Below, piece after piece: positions 50,789-62,204 of a DNA stretch of 64,000 bases. The stretch lies in contig NC_134277.1 in the NCBI RefSeq assembly GCF_949628215.1, positions 94,663,963 to 94,727,962 of the forward strand, read 5' to 3'. Position 1 is the first letter of the stretch. Each line of letters begins with the position of its first letter. The notes beneath the pieces are model-generated. The model did no database searches. It was given only the letters and a program-made list of their open reading frames with translations, and was not told the origin of the DNA. The position numbers and the translations under genes were made by a program. Origin of the DNA: Phalacrocorax aristotelis. Lineage: Eukaryota; Chordata; Aves; Suliformes; Phalacrocoracidae.

Positions 50789-50895
50789 CTTGATGACTGC
50801 ACCCTGCAATTGTCTCACAACGGTACCTATCTGGATCTAGAATCAACCCTTGCAGAACAAAGAGATGAATTGGAAGGCTTCCAGGAGGATGCTGG
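50789..50895 (+). CDS. FHOD3: FHOD3 coding exon 2 (partial gene)
   Basis: This exon encodes residues 56-90: it begins LDDCTLQLSHNGTYLDLE, and then TLAEQRDELEGFQEDAG. It is the continuation of the FHOD3 N-terminal GTPase-binding-domain-like region and agrees with remembered FHOD3 over its whole length. It is too short to stand out as an open frame and was found by homology. The acceptor is TTCTACAG ending at 50788, with a branch-point-like CTAAT at 50763-50767, 22 bases upstream of the acceptor AG. The donor after GCT GG is GTAAGTAA at 50896, close to consensus. The exon is 107 nt, so it leaves two bases for the next codon, which by family would be completed as Gly or Arg in exon 3 outside the window. 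It joins exon 1 (phase 0) without a frame break. Confidence 0.96.
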
Positions 50896-51392
50896 GTAAG
50901 TAAATGTTTACTAAATTTAGATAAATAAGCATATTTGTCCAGAAGCATTGAGGTTTCGGGAGCGTATGTGTGGTTAACTTGGTACGTTCCAGTTAGCATA
51001 GGAACAGAAAAGATAAAATTCTTTCCTCTATAAGCACATATGTCTCCTCCTTTCTGTGATGAAGAATTTTATGACTACTCTATTTACATTCACTCTTACG
51101 GTATGCCATCTTCTTTTAGAGAAACTATAAGCAATCTATCAAGATGGATATCTTGACTAGTCTAGTAAATGTTTATAGTTCTTTGGAACTTGATAAATGA
51201 GAGCAGTTGTTTCTGAGAACTCTGAGATCTTATACGATAATAGTTGGTGTAGAAGATTATGTTGGGACAGCGCTTCTGAAGTTATAAACTCAATTTCTTT
51301 GTGCCTTGAGGTTTAAGTCCTCCTTCTATGTTCTTGGAAGAAAGACCTTTATTGATTTCTTTTTTCACTCCTGGAATTGATTTACCCAGCCT

Positions 51393-51412
51393 GGGGGTGG
51401 GGTGGGGTGGGG
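51393..51412 (+). repeat. G5-T-G4-T-G4-T-G4 quadruplex motif
   Basis: Four runs of at least four G are separated by single T loops, about 500 bases after exon 2 on the sense strand of intron 2. Single-base loops with G4 runs are among the most stable quadruplex motifs known, so the nascent FHOD3 transcript could fold here. Confidence 0.85.
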
Positions 51413-54400
51413 TAGTGGTGTTTTTTGAATATTTTTCTTTTCCTCTCTTGCATTTTTTTCTTTATAATTATTGCTGGCACACATGGATTGCTGTGACACA
51501 GCTTTCCATCAATCTTCTCTGATGCAAACTGAAAGTGAAAACAAAACTTAGCGTCAATGTGTGTCTGTGTGAATGCATGTATAAAATTTGCTGTTTAGAA
51601 GAATTTTTTTCTGGGCCTTTTAAGTGATTGTCTTGCTTAAGATACAAAATGAACAGACAGTCTAGAGATATTTTTGCCTTGCTGGTTGCTATATTGGACT
51701 GGATAGTTGTAATTAATTTTATGGGTGCATTTTGGCATGGACTTAAGGCATGTAAGGCAGCTGTGCCAGAAGGAAATTAACTACATTCTGAATTGGTGAG
51801 GGCTTGTTAACACTAAGAGATGCAGCCCTTTTACTGATACTGGTTTCTCTACTTTTTGCGATAGCTGTCTTGTATGAAGTATTCATCAAGCAAAGAGAAA
51901 TTTAAACTGTGTCTGTGAAGTTTATTTTATGTAGAGAAGAATCTTAAATAATGTAATAGGTATTCATGCGTGTGCATTTGTGTACGTTGTCTTCATACAT
52001 ACCAGTTTTGGGCATGTTTTTATAAGTATTGGAAAATAAACTGGTCTGTTAGAAACTACATTAGTTTGAAGAAAGTTCTTCAAGACACAGAGTAGCCAAT
52101 ACAGATGAACTGAGCCTCCCTCCCTATGCAGTAGGAGTGCCGAGTATAGAAATTGAACTAATCTTCAGTTTTATGCAGAGGTGATAAAAATAATTGCAAA
52201 GAAGAGCAAGTACTTATTTCCAGGTAACTTTATAATTAGTTGAAAGCCAGTAAGATGAAGGAAAAAGTTTCTCTTTTGATAGTTTTTTTTTTTTGTAGTA
52301 GTATGTATGAGTTATTAATTCACGCTTTCTTTCCTTTCCATTGATGCCTCTATGAATTCTAGTAATTTTAACATCATTGCCTTTGCTACCCGACAATGGC
52401 ATTCCCAAGCAATTCAGCAAGCTGGAGACTGGTTGGTGCTTTTCTTGCCAGACTTTACACTTGGAATGGCAAGCCCTTCCACCTTGTTTTAATTTCTGCT
52501 TCCTTTGGGCACATAAAATCAATGATATGAATTGTTCCTGAAACATGATTCTAATTTTTGCTTTGGTGGCTATCCTAGGAAGAATATCAAAACAAGTGGA
52601 ACTAGCTGTGATGCTTGGAATTGCATGTCCAATGGGTTGTTTTGAGCTCAAAATCAGGTTATGTTTGTGTACTTTGCATGTGTGTGCAGGCCTCCTCTTA
52701 ATTGTCCAACCCTATTGTCAGTTGAATAATTACTTCTTCCAATGGCTTATCCTGCCAGGTAATGAGAAGTCTGCTGGGAGGTCCTTCATTCCTCTGCAAA
52801 GTTGGATAGGGAGGTGTGAAACTGGGTTTATTAATGTGCATCACAAAAGCATGGCCTACATGTTATTATCATAATTTTCTTTTGAAATGGGCTTTGTGAA
52901 ATGAAAGAGAACAACATTCATGTCTGTTGTTGTCATGTCCGTAGCCCTCACCTTCACCCGTCTTGTCCCTCTGGTAATTGTGGGTCAATAGAAAGTGTCA
53001 CGTTTACATGTTTCAGCTGCCTGCCTTAGGTGCAATACCAGGACTGGCGCTTAGGTGCTGCCATCGTAGCTGTTGTGACCCATTTTTCTTTGATGTCTTC
53101 CCACTACAGTCCCCCTTCAGACCCTGCTTTCTTACCTTTATGGTTGATAAATTACGCAGGCAGTGGTAGTTGCAAAAGGCTGAAGGGGTGAGAATGGAGG
53201 GAAGGAAGAATGAAGGGTGTGTTGGGGGGTAAATTGTTGAGTGGACCACAAAGGAACACAAAAAGATACACGTGCCCTGCTGCAGGGGGAAGAGGGGATG
53301 ATTGCCTGAGGGGATGCTCCCATCAGCACCTCTGCTGAGGTGCCCGTAGGTACAAGTGGTATACTTCCCTTGAATAATCCTACCTTGTATTAAACTGCAG
53401 TGCTGCCTAAGGACACAGGGGTTGTGCTTTAACTTGATTGTTGTGATGTTGAGGGTTTTTTGTTCCACCTCCCCTATGCACATATACCCAATAACTTGCA
53501 GGTTGGAGCCCTGAAATTCTAGCGTTTTGTTGTGCTGTGGTGGGATGCAGCTCAGTGAGGTACAAAACCTTGCATTCAGCAGTAATTGGCTAGAGGACAA
53601 GCAGGTACTGGTCAGGCAGAAAATGAAGAAAGGGGAACACCTGACTTGTCAGTAGCTTGGCAGGAAAGGTTCTGACACTTTTGGGAACGGTGAGCTGAAA
53701 GCGAGCCAGTGATTATGGTGCTGTGAAAAAGGTATGAAGCATCCTAGGGTATAAAGCAGGAATTTAGCCAATGAAATGCAATGAACTTGGTATCTTCAGT
53801 ACTAGTGAGGCTTCTGCTGGATTTCTGCATCCCATTTTTGTGCAGGTTTCAAAGAGAGAATAGGAAGAAGATAAACAAGAACAACCAGAACTTCAGGAAT
53901 CTGTGAGATAGCTTCCCTGTATGACTTAGTAATGTCGTCACTTCAGAGTAAATGCAACTCGTGTGACGTTATCCAGAAAAAAAGGGTAGCAAAGACAATT
54001 AGGAATGTCTCCCTCCATCCCAGGTTTCTAGCAAACTAAACTCTCTGGGCCTTGCAGCTCTCATCTTTTGCCCCTGCAGGGACCAAGGTGCTGAGCTGGA
54101 GCGCTCCCAAGCTGGAGCTGCTGGCTGAGGGCATTGGGGACTTAGCAGCCTGCTGTCTGGGAGGGACTGGCCACAGAAACCGCTTAGTGTCTCTCTTTCT
54201 CTCTGGGTCATTTCAAGGTCCTGCTCTTAATCTTCAAAGATTTAATTTTCTGAGATTAGGCTATCTCAGGACCTGCCTCTCTGCCATGCCCAGGCTGCTG
54301 TGCTTATCAGGGTCACTGAAGCTTGCTGAACTCTGAATGAAGGACTTAGTAGCTGGATATTCATAGCATTTGTCTAGGTCCTAAATTGTGGAAACTCCTA

Positions 54401-56225
54401 TTAAGAGTGACCAGAATGTCCTGCAATCTGGCTGTTTTCCGCATCTTGTTGCCAAATATTTCTGTTTGCCCAGGTAAAGTTGTGAAGATTGTGATTTTTT
54501 TTAAACATACTGCTGAAAGGAGACTTATAAATAAATGAACCATGCAGAAAATATTGTCTTTCAAATTTTTACTGGTGTGAGAAGCTGCGGGTATCTGTTT
54601 TCTCTTGAAAGGATTGAATGAGCATAGTGAAAAACGAGAAGAAGGATTTTTCTTCAAGAGGAAAGAGGATGGTGGTGGCAGTTAGACTGGAAGTTTATGA
54701 TGTGTATCTGTAAATAACAGGTATAAGAAACACATGCAGTCATACACAATTTCAAATGAATGCTCTTCCATTACTGAGAGTAATGAAATGAGGCTTTTGG
54801 TAGTTGTTATCCACTTCAGCAGAATCTAAACTTCTGTTTAGGGAAGGAGAAAACCCAACGCACGAGCCCACTTAGCCTGTAGGGCTAACTGAGCAAAACG
54901 TGACTGTTTTCTTGTATCCACAACTCTTGCTGCTGCCATTTGCACCTTTGGGAATAGCTGCGGGATTCAGGAGAACCTGATTATTTTTATATGGGTTATT
55001 TGGGACAGTGAGGATGAACAGCTGGCTAAGCAATGAGGCTGGCCCTGCAGAAGGTGTCACAACCAGGAAACGGGTCAATAAGAGCATGTAGGAAGACTGC
55101 CTTTTTTTTCCAAGTCTAGCAGGGTTGGTTTGCTTGTGTTGTGTGTGTTGGGGTTTTTTCAGTGACTGTTTTTTGTTTTTGATTTATTTCTCCTTACTTC
55201 CCCCACAAGTTATTCCGTGGATGCTTATTTGTGTGAGGAGGTAACATGGAGGTAGTTTAGGTGGGCTGGCCTTTTTGTTAAGGTGCCTGTGACAGGAAAT
55301 GCCTTTTTTTTTTCCCCTCCTTTGCTTACTTGTGATTTTATAAAGTGAGCAAGAATTATCAAGCAGTCCTAATGGTAGCCCACAAGGTGTCACAGTCCTG
55401 AACCGTGGAACACAAAAGCTTCTTCAGACAACATGCTGCGAGCAATAGATATGTCCTTTGGGGAATATATTTTTAAGAGTTCTGTTCAGCAGATAGATTG
55501 TTTTAAAGTCCTTCTGACAAATCATTTCAGTGCTGATGTTTTTATGTTCCTTCTAGACACCCTGTCCTAAGCCATTTTTGCTAGCTGAGTCCCATTTCAG
55601 TTGGGTGCCAGATGTTTTTGCTCTTGATGCTGCTGTTCATTCTGGGCCCTATTCAGAATCTGTTGAGGGCAATGGAGTCTGGCAGGGATCTTTAATAGTC
55701 TTTTCATGCTTATTTTTTGCCGGCTTAGACTTTGATAAGCACAATCGTGAGAATAAAAACTTTTCATAACTTTTTTACATGAGGACGTTGGGGATGCATA
55801 TGAAGGTTGACTTGGTTTTTGTCTAAAAAAAATGATGTGACTCATTTCTTGAAGCACTACTGCAAAACAGCAGATCTTATGCTGATTTTGTATTAGTTTG
55901 GACAATGTATTTGTATTAGTTCACTGTTGGAAGATGCTCTCAACTTATGACAGCTTTCTCTCCATGTTTTGTCTTGATGTCATTTCTGTAATGTTCCTCA
56001 GTTCAAAACAGCAAGAAAAATAAGGGACGTGCCTGTGGGAAATTGTCATGGTGCTGCTGCAAACAGCAGAGACTGTGGCTGCTCATTGCAATGATTTACT
56101 TATGTTTTGAAAAATGCATTAGTTCATCTGAATATTTTGATTTCTGTGATATTTAATTTTTATTCTGACCAAATACTGAATCTGAAAAATGTATTGGATG
56201 GTCACAATGAAAATGTGAATTAAGC

Positions 56226-56356
56226 ACCAAAAAAACCCAAAACAAAGCAAAAAAACCCAAAACAGAACCAAAAAAACCCACCCAAACCCCCAAACAAAGA
56301 ACCAAAGCCACAGAACACCAAACTAAAATACCCCAACAAACACAAACAAAACCCAG
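56226..56356 (+). repeat. A/C-rich low-complexity tract in intron 2
   Basis: About 130 bases made nearly entirely of A and C, with repeated CCAAAAAAACCC, AAAACAAAG and CCCACCCAAACCCCC units. It opposes the otherwise T/G-rich sense strand of the gene. It may be a decayed simple repeat. Confidence 0.8.
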
Positions 56357-58989
56357 TCAAGACAAGCTTCTTTCTATCAAGACAACTGAATTAGTTTAGG
56401 AAGCTGGTGCACACTTAGAGTGGGTGGGGTGTGGAAGCCTTTCTCGTGTTTTGCTTAAGGCACTCTTTATCTGTCATGTATCATCATCTGTACTTATCCA
56501 GGTTCAAGGACCACAAAGGCTCAGAACTGCAGAGGAGCATGATGTTGTGTGGCACTGAGCCACAAAGTGACTCAAATGATGCTGCTTTTGATCTCAGCTC
56601 TCTTAGGCCTTGAATATAGCCTGGTGTGTTTAAGGATTTCCCTAAGGGGGACCTTCCTGCTGTCTCTCATGCTCTTTCACTGTCTAGATGTGTTCAGACT
56701 GTTAGATATCTGAGAGGTTATGGTAAATTTTGGAAGGTGTAAAACTTTCTACAGGGTAGCAGTATTCCAGTCTATAATGTATCCGATTAAGATGTTGAAC
56801 CACGTTTTGAAGTGAATGATTAGCTAAAACTTTGCTGTTGCAAAATAAATGGCCATATAGATTAAGTTTTCAAATTGCTAATGAAATAAATTGTTTTTCT
56901 GGATGGCTAAGTTGGTGCTTTTTTAATTCCCTCCCTCCCAAAGTTTGAGGACAATAGCAATTACTACGCATGTTTTCAAAACTTTATGCAGCTTTTTAAC
57001 TTCTAATTTTTAATCCTAATAAAATGTTTTTGTTTATATAAGAAAATTGGATAGAATGATGAATTAATCTTTAGGTGGAAATGTAGAAATTAATTTTCAT
57101 AGTTACCTTGAGATATTCCTTCACAGCAAAATGAAATAAAATAACAGGTCCCATACACTTTCACTGCCTTAGAAGAATAGGCAAGACATCTCTTGAGCAT
57201 TCATGCTGCCACAGCATGTAATCAAGAATAATTAAGCAAATGTGCATGTATTTAATAGTTTGACAAATGAGACGTATGACTTTGAAGGAATGCCTTTGAA
57301 GTAGGATGGAGGCAATTAACACTATAATGTTCCACCACACAAATTACTGACCAGTTATGAGATAAGGATTTCTTGTCAGTGGATCTTCTGTGCACGATAC
57401 CTTGTGAAGATGATGGTTGTCAAATTAAGCTTTACTAGTAGTAGTAAAATGCTACTACTTTTGTAGTTAATGAATACTGTTGTATGAATGTACAATCTAT
57501 TTAGAAAACAAGTATATGAAGAAATAATGGAGAACTTGAATAAATTTTACTGTAGACCAAGGCTTATTTTCTCATGCAGTCTTAGCTTTAAAGCTGGATT
57601 GATGGTGGGGAAGTAAGTCTCTTCTGGGTATATCTCAGTCGGAGACTACAGCCACTTTGCTCACTCCAGAATACACAAAATACAAGATCTGTCTGGGCTT
57701 GTGGAAAGAACCTATGGCCACCTAATTTGGTGGGCTGGCCAGGAGGGGGCTGGAGAGTGGCAGTAAGCACTGAAATTACAGTGATCACAAGATTTTGGTC
57801 TGTAGTCGAAGCCTGGGGACATCAAACAGTGGTGCAGTCAGTGTACCTTACAGCTTTATTCCTGTTGAGACACAGAATCTGCAGGCAAGTGGCTTAGGAA
57901 AAAGTTATGAGGGACTGCACAGTCTTACTTTCAGTGGTGTGCTGCTGTGCCCTTCAAAGGCAAACTGAGTTGGTTTTGCTCTTCTCCCAGCGCTCACAGT
58001 CTTCCGAGCTGTGCCATGCTCCTTCCAGCTGAGAAGGACCCAACATCCATAGTGGCACTTTCCCAGCCTCCCAGAGGAGGCAGGTCATTGCTTCATGAGC
58101 TCTTCCCCCTCTGTGTGGTTTTGGGAGAGCACGAGCCTGGGACTGGCAGACCCATCCAGGGCAGGTCATGGGCAGCTCTTGAAGTCAATGCTTGTGAAAC
58201 TCCAAGGGGCCCAGTCGTCTTAACCCATGCACCAGGGAGTAGTGTGAAAAGCTCATGCAAGCTTTTGGGGTGTGGGGCAGCACCTCAAATCCCAAGCACT
58301 AAAATGTTTTGTGGTCTGTTGGTGTGGTTTTTTTTGAGAGCACTTTAGTCATGATTTTATAGCTTGTGGTTGTCAATGCTGAAACAGCTGTGTTTCCTTC
58401 TCCCCCACTTTGCCTCAGAGTTTACTCACAGCTCTCTGTTGTTGAGGGAAAAATTTACATCTGTACCAAGATATCTGTGGAAACATTTGAAGATTTGCTA
58501 TTTTTGAATTTTGGTGATTACCGCTGGCAAACGAATGCAGTAAGAGTGCTTTTCTTAAAAAATTATTTCCATTGCAAAATGTATTGCAAAAATACTGTTG
58601 TGCTTAGCTCTCTCCCAGCCTATTGCATACCAAATACAGTGCCAAACCAAAAAACGTGTGAATAATTCTTACAGTTTTTCCTAGGACAACCTTTTTTAAG
58701 ATAGTCTAATTTGGCATTCAGGTTTAGATGTGCAAATAGCTGAGGAGTCCAATATTTTAGGGTGGAAACTTAAATAAAAGCAGCTTATAGAAACAGATGA
58801 TGCCAGGTTTTTTATTTTAAAACATTTAATTTTATTAGTCTTGAAGCTCCTTAATAGCTGTGTTTGTACCCCCTTGTTGATGATGAGGTTATAAGGTAAG
58901 TGAGCAGCTCTGGAGGCTTGGAAATTTGTTTCTTTTCAATTTGTGAGGAGGAAATCCCTTCCTCTCTCCCTAAACAGATCATCTGCAGG

Positions 58990-59345
58990 GCTTCAGGTAG
59001 GGCTGCCGGAAGGTGCGGTAGGGCTGCTCCGAACTCAACTCCGGTTGCGAATAAAACCATTGATCTGAGGATCTAGACCTCAAACACCACCACCACAGGG
59101 TGCACCCACCGTCTGCCCCTGCAGCTTGCAAACGGATATAGAATTGCAGCGTAATTGCCTGGAGCATGCAGGCAGCCAAGGGAGTTTGTGTTGGGTAATT
59201 AGTAAAACCTGTGAACTTTCTACGCTTCCTATTCCACAGCAACTGTTCCTGTGCATGCTCCTACCCCACGGTAAATGCGGAGTAGATTTGTGTAGGCAGG
59301 CTTGCACTCGGTTTATCCCGTGGGAATTTGTCTGTGCGCTTGCAG
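58990..59345. promoter_or_regulatory. CpG-enriched pocket inside intron 2
   Basis: Roughly 14 CpGs occur in 350 bases, spread as CCGG, GCGG, CCGT and CCACGG contexts, against sparse CpG on both sides. It ends at the (GT)n run at 59351. It is a candidate conserved regulatory element or remnant of an insertion; no coding content is recognised. Confidence 0.25.
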
Positions 59346-59350
59346 GGGGG

Positions 59351-59371
59351 GTGCGTGTGTGTGTGTGTGTT
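59351..59371 (+). repeat. (GT)n microsatellite
   Basis: GTGC followed by about eight GT units in intron 2, directly after a G7 run. Confidence 0.85.
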
Positions 59372-60445
59372 GTTTTGGTTTACCACTGGCTAGACTAAGG
59401 TAATAATCTCCTGATAAAAATAAGTGTCTCCGAGTTCACCAGGGGAGGTTAAATTATAGCTTAACCCACTGAAGATCTGTGTCTAGCCCAGAATCTCTGG
59501 TAATGAAGCCATGAAAACTAGTGACCTCTGCCAGGGTTAAGACCACAGCAGTACTGTAAAATATTGATTTATTTCACCTTTACCGCTCAGTAACTTCTCA
59601 CTAGCAAAAGCACTGATGACCCAGCAATAATGCAAAGCCCATTTCCTAAAGGGAATTAATATGGAGAAATAAGTGGCCTGAGGGCAAGCTGTTATATTTA
59701 AGAACTTGAATTTCAAGTTACAGGTGAGCCTAATATGATGCTGATGGAAAACTTCCAAAAAGCAGAGATGCACAAAGGAAAATATTGATCAATGCAAAAT
59801 AGAATTTATTTTTATGCACTTATACTTACATACATACAGGCATGTCCTACTGCAAAGTAGGATGGTTTTAAAATAGTTCTTGCAGAGTCTGATCTCATCC
59901 TGAGAAAGAGTGTAATTGGCCAATTAAGCCAGTAGGACAGCGCTTTGAAATATGTTTTGTGTCACTTTGGGAAATCTCTTCTTTGCATTGTTATCTTTTT
60001 AATATAATCAATTACATTGGTAAATCATAAAAGAAAGGTTTTTTTCCCCTCAAGGTATTAGAAAATGATTTCTAGGAGAAGAGAAAAGTTTATGAAAAAT
60101 TATTAAAGCTGCTTTTTCCAAACTACTTAAGTTTTTTAAATTATTTTAATTACAAAAAAAGTAGACCTCTTTTGATACCATAAGTAAGAGTTGGGATCTT
60201 TGTGAGAATGAAGTGATTGTGCAGGTGCCCTTTGCTTCTGCTCACTGACTGGAATTTTTCTAATGAAGTTGTTTTGGGGCTTCTTTTCTCCTGGAAGCAA
60301 AACTGTGGGTCCCACAATGTGGTCGGGAGCACCAGAGGAACCCTTTGCCTGAAGATGTGGAAGCGTCAGGTGGCTCAGCTGGGGAACATTTATTTATTTT
60401 ACTTTCCTCCTTGCCCGTTTGTTTTGTAGGTTCTCAAAACTGGGT

Positions 60446-60472
60446 GGTGTGTGTGTTTGTTTGTTTGTTTTT
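60446..60472 (+). repeat. (GT)n/(GTTT)n compound microsatellite
   Basis: GTGTGTGTGTTTGTTTGTTT followed by a T run in intron 2. Confidence 0.8.
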
Positions 60473-62186
60473 CCCCAAGGCATTTGTTGATCCAAGTGCA
60501 AGGAGGTTTTAAATGAAAATCCAAATGTAACATGAACTTCAAAGTGCAGGTGATAGTAAAAACACGTGACCAGAAGGTACCCAGTGTAAAGAGGCCTGGG
60601 AGGAACATGCAGCTAGAGTTTGAGAGCTACTGGCGGTGGTGGGAAATATATAACTGAAGAATTAGAAAGCATTGATCAAGTGATGTGTCATCTCTTCAGA
60701 AGAACGTGATGCGAGGTTGACAAGAAGTGAGGAAACAAGCCTTCCATTTTTGTGTTTTACCCAGAAGCAATATTATTGTTAAAATAGCACTTCTAGTGCA
60801 AATATCTTCACCATTTGCCAACTCATAAGGTTTGTGTGTTCTTAATGTAAAAATCTAAGGCGGAGGCTTAACTGATCACACCATCCATGTTTTGCAAAAT
60901 GACAGGATAAACTTCCCACTGAAAACAGTTATGTATGGGTTGAGCTTTTGGGGTGGGAAGGGACACAGCTTTGTTCATGAAAAAGGGCAGTTCTTGAAAA
61001 AAGGTTACTTGCTGACTGTGGAGGCAGCAGTCAGCCCTCACGTATTTTAGGGTCTGTTAGAAGGTTATTGTTTTAATGCGTGGAAATTGAGCCATTAACA
61101 ACTGAGGAATAACCAGCATGATGATTCAACATGTTAGGGGGAGGGGGTGGAGAGTGGATTCTCATTTTCCAGCTTCTGAGGCTTGCTTGCACAGAAACTA
61201 CTGAAAAGGACAAATGGAACAAATGTTCCCCGTTTTAATTTGCTGTGTTTCACACTGCGTGAAAGTGATTCATTGTCTTTTGGCAAAAATCACTGCCTTG
61301 TGGTGAGGTACACAGAAGACTCCACCTAACCCTTTCCCGACATACACTCAAAATATATTAGTAATAAATAATTAGGCAATATTAATGTGGCTTATAATGC
61401 ATACTTTGTGAATCCCTTGAGTGTTTCACTCAACCCTTTTGAGTTGCACATTTTCTTCCCCCTTCTCCTTCCATCCTATTTCATTTCCATTTAAAGAAGG
61501 GGGGGGAGGGAAGAAAGATGAAAAGTCTGCCTGGTAAATGTTGTGCTTGGGAAGAGTAGATAGATGTAAAAACCCAGCACCTCATAGTGACAGTCTGTAT
61601 GTAGTCCTTATTTGCACAGTTGCACAGGCAAGGGTGTGTCAGCCAGGGTGCTCTTGCTTTCCTTGCATTCACATGTAACTTTTGCATGGTATACAGAGTA
61701 TTAATAGGAAATGAGGCAGTTAATTGTTAAATTCATGCTGGCAGACACAGAACATAATATTGGAATAATCCGCAGGGGAAAAACCATGTACAAGTCTCGG
61801 CATACTTTGTTCCTTTGCATACTGTTGCTTACACTAATAATCTACAAGATTTTTCCTGCCCAGGTTTTGCTTAGGGAATATGCCATTGGGATTATTTCTA
61901 CCTGGATTAGTCAAGACTCATTTTTTTCTTTTATTTTAAGTGAAGAGTGAACAGGCATCTGAATAGTCTTTGTCTCTTTACTTACTTTTATCTACTCTTG
62001 TCAAATGATTGTTACTTTAGTAAATGCGTTATGCTCCAGGAATGCTTTGAATAAAACCACTATGTTAAATGATTAGACGACTTGCAAGTGTGTTGCAAGA
62101 ACAGGATGCGGACACATTCTGACGTCTAAGTTTTTAGGTGGGAAAACAGGTAAGAAAGGAAAGCTCAGTGACTTCGCTTGAAGATG

Positions 62187-62204
62187 AGTGTGTGTGTGTG
62201 TGTG
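62187..62204 (+). repeat. (GT)n microsatellite
   Basis: Nine perfect GT/TG units in intron 2. Confidence 0.85.
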
